Assembly (NCBI RefSeq): GCF_025685645.1
Contig: NZ_JAGSYF010000004.1
Coordinates: 545,431-609,430 of the forward strand
Direction: 5' to 3'
DNA from: Edaphobacter bradus
Lineage (GTDB): Bacteria; Acidobacteriota; Terriglobia; Terriglobales; Acidobacteriaceae
Length of the DNA: 64,000 bases
The position numbers were made by a program, and so were the translations under genes. Below, in pieces: positions 26,781 to 36,205 of this stretch; positions within the stretch are counted from its first letter, which is position 1, and every line of letters starts with the position of its first letter. Below the pieces are notes generated by a model. The model saw only the letters and a program-made list of their open reading frames with translations, did no database searches and was not told where the DNA came from.

Positions 26781-27680
26781 TCAAGGACGGGCGTCTCCGG
26801 TTGCGTGCAATCTGGCGAGGCGGCGAAAGTTGCGGATCAGATTGCTGTCGTGTTGCGGCGACCATGCCATGACAAACTCGACGAAGGCATTTTTTGCCTT
26901 GAGTGGGCAGAAGGCGAGGTCGCGCGTCCGGAACTGCTGCTGGTTTAGAGGCAGCAGCGAAATGCCCTCACCGGCCTGCACCATGAGGACGACGCTCACC
27001 CAGACGGTGGAGATACTGGCGATGTGTGGCGAAAATCCGGCCTCAGAGCAGAGCTCGATGACTTTGTCGAAGACTGCAGGAGAGGTTTCGCGAGAGGACA
27101 GGACAAAGGGCTCGTGGGCCAGATCTCTGAGGTCCACGGGACCTGGCGCTGCGGGGTGGCTCCTTGGCAGGATCGCGACGATAGGGTTTTGTTGGATGAC
27201 CTCCGATCGTAGTCTTGTGCTGAATTCAGGTTCGACGCGGCGAGTGAAGCCGATGTCAATCCTGCCTTCGACAAGCGCCGGCCACTGCTGTGTTGAGGTC
27301 ATCTCGACAAGTGAGAGTTGAACGCCCGGATGCAGTCTCCGAAATTCGCGGATGAGTTTGGGGAAATTGACGCCGACGCCTCCGGAAAAGAACCCGACGC
27401 GCAAGGTGCCTAGTTCGCCGCGATGTGCCCGCTGGACGGCCTCGATGGCGCGGTCAGCGCGTTCCAGGATTCGTCGCGCCTCCTCGAGGAAAAGCTCACC
27501 TGGCCTCGTCAGCGACGTCCGTCTGGGAGAGCGGACGAACAGGCGCACTCCGATTTCGCGTTCAAGATCAGTGAGTTGTTCGCTGATCGCAGATTGAGCG
27601 ACGTGTAGGGTGCGTGCGGCTCCGCTGAAACTTCCTTGCTCGGCTACTGCGACCAGGTAGCGAAGGTGTCTAAGCTCCAT
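26781..27680 (-). CDS. LysR family transcriptional regulator
   Basis: 299 residues from the ATG at 27680; the preferred start because MELRHLRYLVAVAEQGSFSGAARTL is the canonical LysR N-terminus, and the 19 codons before it do not fit. The winged helix-turn-helix covers residues 1-60 (AQSAISEQLTDLEREIGVRLFVR), followed by a coiled linker and a periplasmic-binding-protein-like effector domain (TLRVGFFSGGVGVNFPKLIREF, GRIDIGFTRR, GEGISLLPLNQQQ). It is transcribed away from the RND pump genes across about 136 bases, the usual arrangement for a regulator of a divergent operon. The inducer is unknown. Confidence 0.9.
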   Translation of the reverse strand: MELRHLRYLVAVAEQGSFSGAARTLHVAQSAISEQLTDLEREIGVRLFVRSPRRTSLTRPGELFLEEARRILERADRAIEAVQRAHRGELGTLRVGFFSGGVGVNFPKLIREFRRLHPGVQLSLVEMTSTQQWPALVEGRIDIGFTRRVEPEFSTRLRSEVIQQNPIVAILPRSHPAAPGPVDLRDLAHEPFVLSSRETSPAVFDKVIELCSEAGFSPHIASISTVWVSVVLMVQAGEGISLLPLNQQQFRTRDLAFCPLKAKNAFVEFVMAWSPQHDSNLIRNFRRLARLHATGDARP

Positions 27681-27816
27681 GCTTCCAAGGGTAATCGGTT
27701 TTTCCGATGGGAGGGCACGGAAAGAACTGCGAGACATGGCGGCTTGGAGCTAGTCTATACATACAGGACATACAGGAAAGCTCTGAAAGAATTTCAGAAA
27801 GTGAGGTATACGGGCG

Positions 27817-30800
27817 ATGTGGATCGTAAAGGTAGCTCTCAATCGGCCTTACACGTTCATCGTCCTGGCTCTGCTCATTCTGATTGCCGCGCCGGTGGTG
27901 ATTCTGCGTACGCCGACGGACATCTTCCCGAATATTAATATTCCTGTAATCTCAGTCGGCTGGACGTATACGGGCCTCAATCCCGAGGAGCTTGAGGGGC
28001 GTCTCACATCGCCGTACGAGAAGGGGCTGACGACGCTCGTCGACAACATCCAACACATCGAGTCTACGACGTACAACGGCGCAGTGAACGTGAAGATCTA
28101 CCTGCAGCCGGGGGCGTCGCTCGACACAGCCAACGCGCAGGTGACGGCTGCGTCGCAGAGTATTCTGCGCCAGTTGCCTCCGGGAATCCTGCCGCCGCAG
28201 ATCATCAATTTCTCGGCTTCCAGCGTGCCGATTCTGCAGCTGGGCGTTTCGGGGCCTGGCCTGTCAGAGTCGCAGTTGAACGACTACTCCGCAAACTTTA
28301 TCCGCCCGCAACTGATCACGGTTCCGGGAGCGATCGTTCCGCTGCCTTATGGAGGCAAGCAGCGAGAGATCCTCATCAGCATGGACCAGGCCGCGATGCA
28401 GTCGAAGGGAATTGCTCCCGGCGATCTGTTGAACGCAGTTGCGCAACAGAACGTTGTGCTGCCGTCGGGCACCATCAAGATAGGGCAGTCAGAGTATGAC
28501 GTTCGCACCAACGGAACGCCGCGTACGGTCGAAGGACTCGCCAACATTCCGCTGAAGCAGGTGAACGGAACGACGATCTATCTGCGCGATGTTGCCAGCG
28601 TTAGCGACGGCTTTCAGGTGCAGACGAATGTGGTGCGCCAGGATGGCCGTCGTGGCGTGTTGATCTCCATTGTGAAGGGTGGAAACGCTTCGACGCTCGA
28701 TGTCGTCAAGGGCGTGCGGGCACTACTTCCTCGCGTCGCCACGACGTTGCCTCCAGAGCTGAAGATGACGCCGCTTTCCGACCAGAGCGTCTTTGTGCGA
28801 GGCGCGATTAAGGGTGTGATTCGCGAGGCGATCATCGCGGCAGCGCTTACGGCGATCATGATTCTGGTCTTCCTGGGGAGTTGGCGATCGACATTGATTA
28901 TCGCGGTCTCGATTCCTCTGTCGATTCTCACCTCTGTCATCGTTCTCAGCCTGACGGGCGAGACCATTAATACGATGACGCTGGGGGGATTGGCGCTCGC
29001 GGTCGGTATTCTGGTGGATGATGCCACGGTAACGATCGAAAACATCGAGCGGTTTCTGGAGGACCACTACCCTCTGCGCGAGGCCATTCTGGAAGGAGCG
29101 GCGCAGATCTCGGTTCCGGCGCTGGTTTCCACACTCTGTATCTGCATCGTCTTTCTGCCGATGTTCTTCCTGGGCGGAGTTGCACGTTATCTGTTTGTGC
29201 CGCTCGCAGAGGCGGTGGTCTTCGCGATGCTCGCCAGCTACATTCTTAGCCGCACGCTGGTTCCGACGCTGGCGATGTATCTGCTGCGTGAGCACGGCCA
29301 TGGAAAGGGCGGCAATGGGTTCTTCGCGCGGTTCCAGCGTGGCTTCGAGCGTCGGTTTGAGCAAGTCCGCAGCGGCTATCACGGCATTCTGAAGAGGGTT
29401 GTGGATGCGCGACTCATCTTTGTTCCGGGGTTTCTTGGTATCTGCGTGCTGACCTTTACCTTGTTGCCTTTTCTGGGCGAGAACTTCTTTCCCGATACGG
29501 ACAGCGGACAGTTCATTCTTCACGTGCGTGGAACAACGGGACTGCGCATTGAAGAGACTGCACGTCTCTTCGACCTGGTCGAAGCCGATATCCGCAGAGA
29601 GATCCCGCCATCTGAGATCGACAACATTCTCGACAACATCGGCATGCCCTACAGTGTCATTAACACGCAGCACCTTACGAATGGGACGATCGGGGCCGCC
29701 GACGGAGATATCTTCGTTACGCTCAAGGAAGGTCATCATCCTACGGCGAAGTATGTCAGGGCATTGCGCGCGAATCTGCCGCGTCTTTTCCCCGAGGCTA
29801 CGTTCTATATGCTGCCTGCCGACATCACAACACAGATTCTGAACTTCGGCCTCCCAGCTCCGATTGACGTCCAGATTGAGGGCAACGATATCGGTGCGAG
29901 CAAGACGCAGGCGGATAAGATTCTGGCGCAACTGCGAGAGGTTCCCGGTCTAACGGACCTTCGTATTCAGCAACCGTTCGACTATCCCACGCTGCAACTC
30001 GCGGTCGACAGAACCAAGGCGGCCCAGGGAGGGTACAGCGAGCGCGATGTGGCAACGAGCATTCTCAATACGTTGAGCGGAAGCGGCCAAGTGACGCCTA
30101 TGTTCTTTCTCAACTGGAAGAATATGGTGAACTACAACTTGGTCGCGCAGACGCCGCAGTACAAGATGGATACGATGCAGGACCTGGGGAACATTCCGAT
30201 TAATCGCACGACGAGCGGAGCACCCCCAGCCAGCGCAACGATGCCTGAGATTCTTAGCGACCTTGCGAAAGCTGAGCGAGGACATGAGATGGCGGTTGTG
30301 AACCACTACAACATCCGGCGCGTTGTGGACGTCTACGGCAACGTTCAGGGGCGTGACCTCGGCGCAGTGAGCCGGCAGATCGATAAGATACTCAACAACG
30401 ATCGCAAGTCCCTGCCGCGCGGCACGTTCATCACGCTTAAAGGTCAGGTTGAGACGATGCGCACTTCCTATGTTGGACTGCTTGGAGGTCTGTTCTTCTC
30501 GATCGTGCTTGTCTACCTTCTTATCGTCGTCAACTTCCAGAGCTGGGTTGATCCGTTCATCATCATTACGGCCCTGCCGGCTGCTCTCGCAGGCATCGTG
30601 CTGTTTCTCTTCCTGACTCACACGACCCTGAGCGTTCCTGCATTGATGGGGGCTATCATGTGCATGGGCGTTGCCACGGCGAACAGCATTCTTGTCGTCT
30701 CGTTTGCCAAGACGAGACTCGAAGAACATGGCGTTGCGCTGCGGGCAGCGGTAGAAGCAGGCACGACGCGCTTCCGCCCAGTTCTCATGACGGCGTTCGC

Positions 30801-31008
30801 GATGATTATCGGCATGGTGCCGATGGCGCTTGGAATGGGCGATGGCGGCGAGCAGAATGCACCGCTGGGGCGCGCTGTCATCGGCGGCCTTCTTTGTGCG
30901 ACGGTCGCGACACTGATCTTCGTGCCTTGCGTCTTCGCGCTGATTCATGGCCGTGAGAAGGCGGAGCGTGGGCGTCAGCAGAAGCGCCTCATGGAGGAGC
31001 GCGTATGA
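27817..31008 (+). CDS. RND multidrug efflux transporter (AcrB/HAE1 type)
   Basis: 1063-residue inner-membrane proton/drug antiporter. The N-terminal NRPYTFIVLALLILIAAPVVIL helix, porter domains, and twelve membrane helices in two halves are visible. The proton-relay Asp pair is present in the fourth helix (GGLALAVGILVDDATVTIENIERF). The second half begins near FVPGFLGICVLTFTLLPFLGENFFPDTD, and the C-terminal half carries GAIMCMGVATANSILVVSFAK. It pumps substrates through the adaptor and outer-membrane factor encoded next. Its last codons overlap the adaptor start (ATGA-type), so translation is coupled. Substrate unknown. Confidence 0.95.
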   Translation: MWIVKVALNRPYTFIVLALLILIAAPVVILRTPTDIFPNINIPVISVGWTYTGLNPEELEGRLTSPYEKGLTTLVDNIQHIESTTYNGAVNVKIYLQPGASLDTANAQVTAASQSILRQLPPGILPPQIINFSASSVPILQLGVSGPGLSESQLNDYSANFIRPQLITVPGAIVPLPYGGKQREILISMDQAAMQSKGIAPGDLLNAVAQQNVVLPSGTIKIGQSEYDVRTNGTPRTVEGLANIPLKQVNGTTIYLRDVASVSDGFQVQTNVVRQDGRRGVLISIVKGGNASTLDVVKGVRALLPRVATTLPPELKMTPLSDQSVFVRGAIKGVIREAIIAAALTAIMILVFLGSWRSTLIIAVSIPLSILTSVIVLSLTGETINTMTLGGLALAVGILVDDATVTIENIERFLEDHYPLREAILEGAAQISVPALVSTLCICIVFLPMFFLGGVARYLFVPLAEAVVFAMLASYILSRTLVPTLAMYLLREHGHGKGGNGFFARFQRGFERRFEQVRSGYHGILKRVVDARLIFVPGFLGICVLTFTLLPFLGENFFPDTDSGQFILHVRGTTGLRIEETARLFDLVEADIRREIPPSEIDNILDNIGMPYSVINTQHLTNGTIGAADGDIFVTLKEGHHPTAKYVRALRANLPRLFPEATFYMLPADITTQILNFGLPAPIDVQIEGNDIGASKTQADKILAQLREVPGLTDLRIQQPFDYPTLQLAVDRTKAAQGGYSERDVATSILNTLSGSGQVTPMFFLNWKNMVNYNLVAQTPQYKMDTMQDLGNIPINRTTSGAPPASATMPEILSDLAKAERGHEMAVVNHYNIRRVVDVYGNVQGRDLGAVSRQIDKILNNDRKSLPRGTFITLKGQVETMRTSYVGLLGGLFFSIVLVYLLIVVNFQSWVDPFIIITALPAALAGIVLFLFLTHTTLSVPALMGAIMCMGVATANSILVVSFAKTRLEEHGVALRAAVEAGTTRFRPVLMTAFAMIIGMVPMALGMGDGGEQNAPLGRAVIGGLLCATVATLIFVPCVFALIHGREKAERGRQQKRLMEERV

Positions 31009-32276
31009 GCTCCAACAGCAAAATTCGTGATCCGGAGAGGGACATGACGACCCAGGAACAAGTGGCAGACGACACGCAGACCGACGTTGTGCCGGCGCAT
31101 GCCGATGCAGGCCATCACGCGGCTCCTATCGAGCCGAGGGGCGGCGGCCGGACGTTCGGCATCCTCCTCGCGCTGGTTCTTCTCTTCGCCATTGGTTATG
31201 GTTTGCACATTCGCTCGTCGAGCGAAAAACAACTGGCTCGTGCGACTGGCGAGGCGGCGATTCTTTCTGTGCATGTCGTATCTCCGACATTGGGGTCTTC
31301 GGCGCAGGATCTTGTTCTTCCCGGCAACGTGCAGGCGTTTATCGAGACGCCTATTTACTCGCGTACGAATGGCTATCTGAAGAAGTGGTACTTCGACATT
31401 GGGGCGCACGTTCGCAAGGGACAGTTGCTTGCAGAGATCGAGACCCCGGAGGTCGATCAGCAACTGCAGCAGTCCAGGGCTGAGCTGGAGCGGATGCAGG
31501 CCAATATGGAACTGGCTGGCGTGACGAGCAATCGCTGGCAGAGCCTTCTGTCCAAGCACGCTGTTTCCCAGCAGGAGGCTGACCAGGCGCGCAGCAACTA
31601 CATTGCGGCGCAGGCTGCGGTGGGCGCAAGCAAGGCAAATGTTGGGAGGCTTGTGCAGCTTCAGAGCTACGAGCGCATCGTCGCTCCCTTCGACGGTGTG
31701 ATTACGGCTCGCAATACCGACATCGGCGATCTGATCGATGCCGGCTCAGGAACGAGCAATCCGCGGGAGCTCTTCCATCTTGCGTCGGTCGGCAAGTTGC
31801 GCGTCTACGTCGCTGTCCCAGAGGTCTATGCGGATTCGATTCGCGATGGAGACAGCGCCACGCTGACGCAGGACTCCAATCCAGTTGAAAAGGCTCCCGG
31901 CACCATCGTGCGGAACGCCAAAGCGATCGACCGCGCGACGCGCACGCTGAACGTTGAGGTTGACATCGACAATACGAAGGGTACGTTGCTTCCGGGCGCA
32001 TATGTTTTCGTGCACTTCCATCTGCCTTCGGGTGCACATACCGTTACGATTCCGTCGAACACACTTCTCTTCCGCGCCGAAGGGCTGCGTGTGGGTGTCG
32101 TGCATGGCGATCGAGTGCAGCTGACGCCTGTCACCATTGGCCATGACTACGGCAATTCGGTGGAGATCACGTCCGGTCTCAATGCGTCCGATCAGATTAT
32201 TCTCGACCCGCCGGATTCGCTCACGAGCGGGATAAAGGTTCACGTGGAGACCCAGCGAGTGCAGGGCCAGTCATGA
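31005..32276 (+). CDS. RND efflux periplasmic adaptor (HlyD-like membrane fusion protein)
   Basis: 423 residues. A cytosolic N-terminal tail of about 48 residues and a single membrane helix (TFGILLALVLLFAIGYGLHI) anchor the protein; there is no lipobox, unlike the adaptor of the second pump. The lipoyl/barrel-sandwich halves (VQAFIETPIYSRTNGYLKKWYFDIGAHVRKGQLLAEIETPEVDQQL and YERIVAPFDGVITARNTDIGDLI) flank a coiled-coil hairpin. The C-terminal beta-barrel and membrane-proximal domains follow. It bridges the RND pump and the outer-membrane factor. It overlaps both neighbours by four bases. Confidence 0.94.
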   Translation: MSSNSKIRDPERDMTTQEQVADDTQTDVVPAHADAGHHAAPIEPRGGGRTFGILLALVLLFAIGYGLHIRSSSEKQLARATGEAAILSVHVVSPTLGSSAQDLVLPGNVQAFIETPIYSRTNGYLKKWYFDIGAHVRKGQLLAEIETPEVDQQLQQSRAELERMQANMELAGVTSNRWQSLLSKHAVSQQEADQARSNYIAAQAAVGASKANVGRLVQLQSYERIVAPFDGVITARNTDIGDLIDAGSGTSNPRELFHLASVGKLRVYVAVPEVYADSIRDGDSATLTQDSNPVEKAPGTIVRNAKAIDRATRTLNVEVDIDNTKGTLLPGAYVFVHFHLPSGAHTVTIPSNTLLFRAEGLRVGVVHGDRVQLTPVTIGHDYGNSVEITSGLNASDQIILDPPDSLTSGIKVHVETQRVQGQS

Positions 32277-33751
32277 GAATCAGCACGCCGCGTCTTTTCT
32301 CTGTGTGGGTTGGTGCGACGCTGGCGATAGGGCTGGCCGGGTGCCGGGTTGGTCCGCAATATGCGCGCCCTTCGGTGCCGCTTGCGCCGGAGTTCAAGGA
32401 GTCTCTACCACAGAACTTCAAGGCAGCAGACGGATGGAAGGCGGCGCAGCCCAGCGATAACCAGCTCAAGGGCGACTGGTGGACGATGTTCAACGATCCT
32501 CAACTCAACGCGCTCGAGGCGCAGATTGAGCCTGCAAACCAGACGCTGAAGCAGGCTGAAGCGAACTTCAGCGCGTCGCGGGCCGCTATCCGCTTTTTTA
32601 AAGCATCTGAGGCTCCCACCGTCACCACCGCGCCAAGCATTGGGGCCGTGCGCAACTCCGAAAACCAGCCGTACTTCAACAAGGCTAACGCCAACAATGG
32701 CGTAGGCAATTTTATTCTTCCCTTTGACCTCAACTACGAGATCGATTTGTGGGGCAGGATTCGGCGGACGGTGGCGCAGGCCCGCGAACAGGCGCAGGCC
32801 TCCGATGCCGACCTAGAGACAGCACGTCTCTCGCTACACGCTGAGCTTGCCATCGATTACTTCAACCTGCGGTCAGCGGATGCGCAACGAAAGCTGCTGG
32901 ATGATACGGTGAAGGCCTTCCAGAGTGCTCTGCAGCTTACGGAGGATCGCTACAACGGAGGAGCCTCGCCGCTTTCCGACGTTGCGCAGGCGCGCACGCA
33001 GCTACAGACCGCGCAGGTGCAGGCCACCGACGTTGATATTGCGCGTGCAGACTTTGAGCATGCCATCGCCGTTCTGATTGGTAAGCCTCCAGCGGAGCTC
33101 ACGGTGCCGCGTACGCCCGTCACGGTGGCAGCTCCGGAGCTTCCTGCGGTCCCAGGTGCGCTTCCGTCACAGCTTCTCGAACGGCGTCCTGATATTGCGG
33201 GCGACGAGCGCCGCATGGCCGCAGCCAACGAGGAGATTGGTATCGCTAAGTCCGCGTTTTACCCCGCTTTCACGCTCTCGGCAGTGGCTGGTTTTACTGG
33301 GACCTCAGCCAGCAACTGGTTCACTTGGCCCAGCCGCTTCTTCGCTGTTGGCCCGACGCTCTCGCAGACGCTGTTTGACCATGGTCGGCGACGTGCAACT
33401 TCTGATATTGCGCTCGCGGAGTACGATGCCACGATTGCGGCTTACCGGCAGACCTCTCTCACTGCGTTCCAGCAAGTGGAGGACAACCTGAATGCGCTCC
33501 ATGGGCTGGAGGTCGAGGCGGTGCAGCAGCATGCGGCAACGGCTTCCGCGCAACAGACTCTTGACCTCTTCAATATTCGCTATGAGGGCGGGGTGGATAA
33601 CTATCTGCAGGTAATTACGTGGCAGACGGCGCTGCTGGCCAACGAGCGCAACGATATCGACATTACACGTCGTCGGCTCGAGGCCAGTGTGTTGCTCATC
33701 AAGGCCCTCGGGGGAGGCTGGAACACTTCGCAGCTGCCGCAGCAACCCTGA
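32273..33751 (+). CDS. Outer-membrane efflux lipoprotein (NodT/OprM family)
   Basis: 492 residues with a lipoprotein signal: a hydrophobic stretch ending in the lipobox LAGC, then RVGPQYARPSVP, the family start. The duplicated TolC-like helical-barrel repeats are visible, including FILPFDLNYEIDLWGRIRRTVAQAREQAQA, LLERRPDIAGDERRMAAANEEIGIAKSAFYP, and YEGGVDNYLQVITWQTALLANERNDIDITRRRLEASVLLIKALGGGW. It forms the outer-membrane exit duct for the RND pump. Last gene of the three-gene operon, overlapping the adaptor by four bases. Confidence 0.95.
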   Translation: MRISTPRLFSVWVGATLAIGLAGCRVGPQYARPSVPLAPEFKESLPQNFKAADGWKAAQPSDNQLKGDWWTMFNDPQLNALEAQIEPANQTLKQAEANFSASRAAIRFFKASEAPTVTTAPSIGAVRNSENQPYFNKANANNGVGNFILPFDLNYEIDLWGRIRRTVAQAREQAQASDADLETARLSLHAELAIDYFNLRSADAQRKLLDDTVKAFQSALQLTEDRYNGGASPLSDVAQARTQLQTAQVQATDVDIARADFEHAIAVLIGKPPAELTVPRTPVTVAAPELPAVPGALPSQLLERRPDIAGDERRMAAANEEIGIAKSAFYPAFTLSAVAGFTGTSASNWFTWPSRFFAVGPTLSQTLFDHGRRRATSDIALAEYDATIAAYRQTSLTAFQQVEDNLNALHGLEVEAVQQHAATASAQQTLDLFNIRYEGGVDNYLQVITWQTALLANERNDIDITRRRLEASVLLIKALGGGWNTSQLPQQP

Positions 33752-33804
33752 GGGCCTGGGAGTTCAGAAGGATCTTACAGCGTTCACGGGACCTAGACAG
33801 AGTG

Positions 33805-36084
33805 TCACGGATGAACGGTGAAGGTATCGTGCAGCGATGCCGTCGAGTCTTCCCCAACCCAGACGTCAAATTCCGCGGGCTCCTCCACCCAGGCTTGCGT
33901 GGAGGGGCTCCAATATGACAGTTCGTCTTTGCCCAAGGCGAAGCTCAAGGTTGTCTTGCCGCCCGGAGCAAGCGTTATTCTGCGAAAGCCCTTGAGTTGG
34001 CGAACTGGACGTGACGCGCTCCCCGAGCGTTGGTGGATGTAGAGCTGCACTACTTCGTCGCCAGCTTTGCTTCCGGTGTTCTCGACATCTACCGATGCTT
34101 CCACCCGCTCACCGGCGCCCACTTGCCGATGGCTCAATTTGAGGTTGGAGATAGCGAAGCTGGTGTAGTTCAGTCCGTATCCGAACGGATAGAGAGGCGA
34201 ACTGGGCCCATCCCAGTAGCGCGAGACGAAGTCCTTCGAGGTCTCCGGCACATGCGTCAGGTTATGCGCATAGTAAATCGGGATCTGGTCCTCGCTTCGC
34301 GGCCAACTGAAGGTCAATTTGCCACCGGGGTTTGCATCCCCAAAGAGTAGATCGGCGACGGCATTTCCACCCTCTATGCCGGGGTACCAGACGTCGAGAA
34401 TGGTGGAGACATGTGCGGCGGCCCAGGAGATATTGAGAGGCCGTCCGTTCACAAGAACAAGCACGAGAGGCTTGCCCGTAGCTGCAACCGCTTCAAGCAG
34501 TCTCTGCTGCCTTCCGGCCAGATCGAGTGAAGAACGCGAGGCAGCCTCACCGCTCATGTCGTCAAGTTCACCGAGGACGAGCACCGTGGCATCGGCATGC
34601 ATGGCGGTTTGCACGGCTTTCTCGATCTCAGCGTCAGATCCGGTGTTGTCATCATTCTGATACTCACGCTTCAGATCTGTTCCCTGCGCATACTCGATGC
34701 GTGTCGACGCGGGAAGCTTGTTGCGCAGACCCTGAAGGATCGTAACAACATCCTTGGGCTCACCGGCGAAGCTCCACGGCCCCTGGAGCGGCTTCTGGAC
34801 GTTCGCGAGGGGACCGATGAGAGCCAGCGAACTCAGGCTCTTGCTGAGTGGAAGGGTGTGGCTTTCATTGCGCAGCAGTACGGCAGTTCGCTGAGCAGCG
34901 AGACGGGCGAGTGCGCGGCTCTCCGGCGCTTTCAGAACAGCCTCGGTCTGCGCTACGTCGACATAGGGATGCTCAAAGAGGCCGAGTCGAATCTTCGCTT
35001 CGAGGACAGGCCGAACCATATTGTCCAGTTGCGCAGTAGACAGCTTCTTGTCTTCAATCAGGTTGCCCAGGTTTGCGAGATAGGTTTTGCTGCCCATGTC
35101 CATGTTTACGCCAGCCGAGAATGCACGATAAGTAGCTTCCTGAGGATCGCTTGCGAAGCCGTGCGTGGTCAGGTCCTGAACAGCGAAGGCATCGCTGACG
35201 ACGAATCCGGAGAAGCCCCACTCTTTGCGAAGAACCTGCTGCAGTAGAAATGTGTTGCCGGAAGCGGGCACGTCGTTGAGGTCCATATAGGCGCTCATCA
35301 CGCTTCCCACACCGGCGTCGATCGCCGCGTGAAATGGTGGAAAGTAGACATTGCGCAACAGATCTTCAGACACGTAGGAGGAGTCGTAGTCACGACCGCC
35401 GTCTGCTGCTCCGTACGCCGCGAAGTGCTTCACACATGCCAACACGTGTTCGGGGCTGCCGAGGTACGGGCCCTGTAGCCCTCGCACCTGTGCGCGGGTT
35501 ACAGCAGCATCAAGGTATGGATCCTCACCGGCACCCTCAACGATGCGTCCCCAGCGCGGATCGCGAGCGATATCCACCATCGGAGTAAACGCCCACCGTA
35601 CCCCTGCTGCTGAGGCTTCGTGCGCGGCCACGGTCTGGACGTGCTCGATCAGACTCGGATCCCACGAGGACGCCAGCGCGAGCGGTACGGGAAATGTGGT
35701 GCGGAACCCATGAATGACGTCAAAGCCGATGAGCAGCGGAATGTGCATGCGCGACTCTTCGACGGCGACATGCTGCAGATGGTTGATGGCCACCGGATCG
35801 GTGATGAACAGAAAGGATCCCACCTGTCCTTTGCGAATGCGCTCCTCGAAGCTCACGGTATCGGGGAAGTATTGATAGAAGAGCTGGGTAAGTTGCCCGA
35901 TTTTTTCGTCGGTCGTCATGTGGTGGAGCAGCGTGTTGGCTCGCTGCTGCACTGCCGCTTCGGATGGCGCGGATGTTTCGTGCGACTGAGCCTGCACGAA
36001 GGGAGAGAGGCAGGCAATAACGAAGGTGAGATTGCGAAGCAGAGATCCGGGGCGGCGTCGAGACGTCATTGTTTTCCGTTTCAT
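33805..36084 (-). CDS. Glycoside hydrolase family 3 beta-glucosidase (BglX-like)
   Basis: About 759 residues from the ATG at 36084 (a second ATG at 36069 is equally possible; the frame is open further upstream). A signal peptide (NLTFVIACLSPFVQAQS) sends it to the periplasm. The GH3 barrel carries PRWGRIVEGAGEDP, the CVKHFAAYGAADGGRDY block and the nucleophile Asp in GFVVSDAFAVQD (about residue 298); the second domain has ELDDMSGEAASRSSLDL with the candidate acid/base Glu, and a C-terminal fibronectin-III-like domain (VENTGSKAGDEVVQLYIHQRSGSASRPVRQLKGFRRI). It removes terminal beta-linked glucose, xylose or similar units. It is divergent from the esterase gene across a shared control region. 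Confidence 0.93.
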   Translation of the reverse strand: MKRKTMTSRRRPGSLLRNLTFVIACLSPFVQAQSHETSAPSEAAVQQRANTLLHHMTTDEKIGQLTQLFYQYFPDTVSFEERIRKGQVGSFLFITDPVAINHLQHVAVEESRMHIPLLIGFDVIHGFRTTFPVPLALASSWDPSLIEHVQTVAAHEASAAGVRWAFTPMVDIARDPRWGRIVEGAGEDPYLDAAVTRAQVRGLQGPYLGSPEHVLACVKHFAAYGAADGGRDYDSSYVSEDLLRNVYFPPFHAAIDAGVGSVMSAYMDLNDVPASGNTFLLQQVLRKEWGFSGFVVSDAFAVQDLTTHGFASDPQEATYRAFSAGVNMDMGSKTYLANLGNLIEDKKLSTAQLDNMVRPVLEAKIRLGLFEHPYVDVAQTEAVLKAPESRALARLAAQRTAVLLRNESHTLPLSKSLSSLALIGPLANVQKPLQGPWSFAGEPKDVVTILQGLRNKLPASTRIEYAQGTDLKREYQNDDNTGSDAEIEKAVQTAMHADATVLVLGELDDMSGEAASRSSLDLAGRQQRLLEAVAATGKPLVLVLVNGRPLNISWAAAHVSTILDVWYPGIEGGNAVADLLFGDANPGGKLTFSWPRSEDQIPIYYAHNLTHVPETSKDFVSRYWDGPSSPLYPFGYGLNYTSFAISNLKLSHRQVGAGERVEASVDVENTGSKAGDEVVQLYIHQRSGSASRPVRQLKGFRRITLAPGGKTTLSFALGKDELSYWSPSTQAWVEEPAEFDVWVGEDSTASLHDTFTVHP

Positions 36085-36125
36085 TGGGCGTGACAGGGTC
36101 CGATAGGAGAATGTAAAGTGGGTCA

Positions 36126-36138
36126 AGTATACGTTTTC
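36126..36138. promoter_or_regulatory. Candidate LacI operator between GH3 and esterase genes
   Basis: AGTATACGTTTTC (reverse GAAAACGTATACT). The GAAAACGT part matches the site upstream of the TonB receptor (45601-45612) and the ACGTATACT part is exactly the inverse of the site at 45780-45788. On the minus strand it directly abuts TTGACC, a possible -35 box for the GH3 gene. Confidence 0.5.
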
Positions 36139-36205
36139 TCGAGAGGCCGGAAAACTGAAAATAAACAAGAAATTTCGGTCCGCAAAAGGGCACTGAGAGC
36201 TACCT

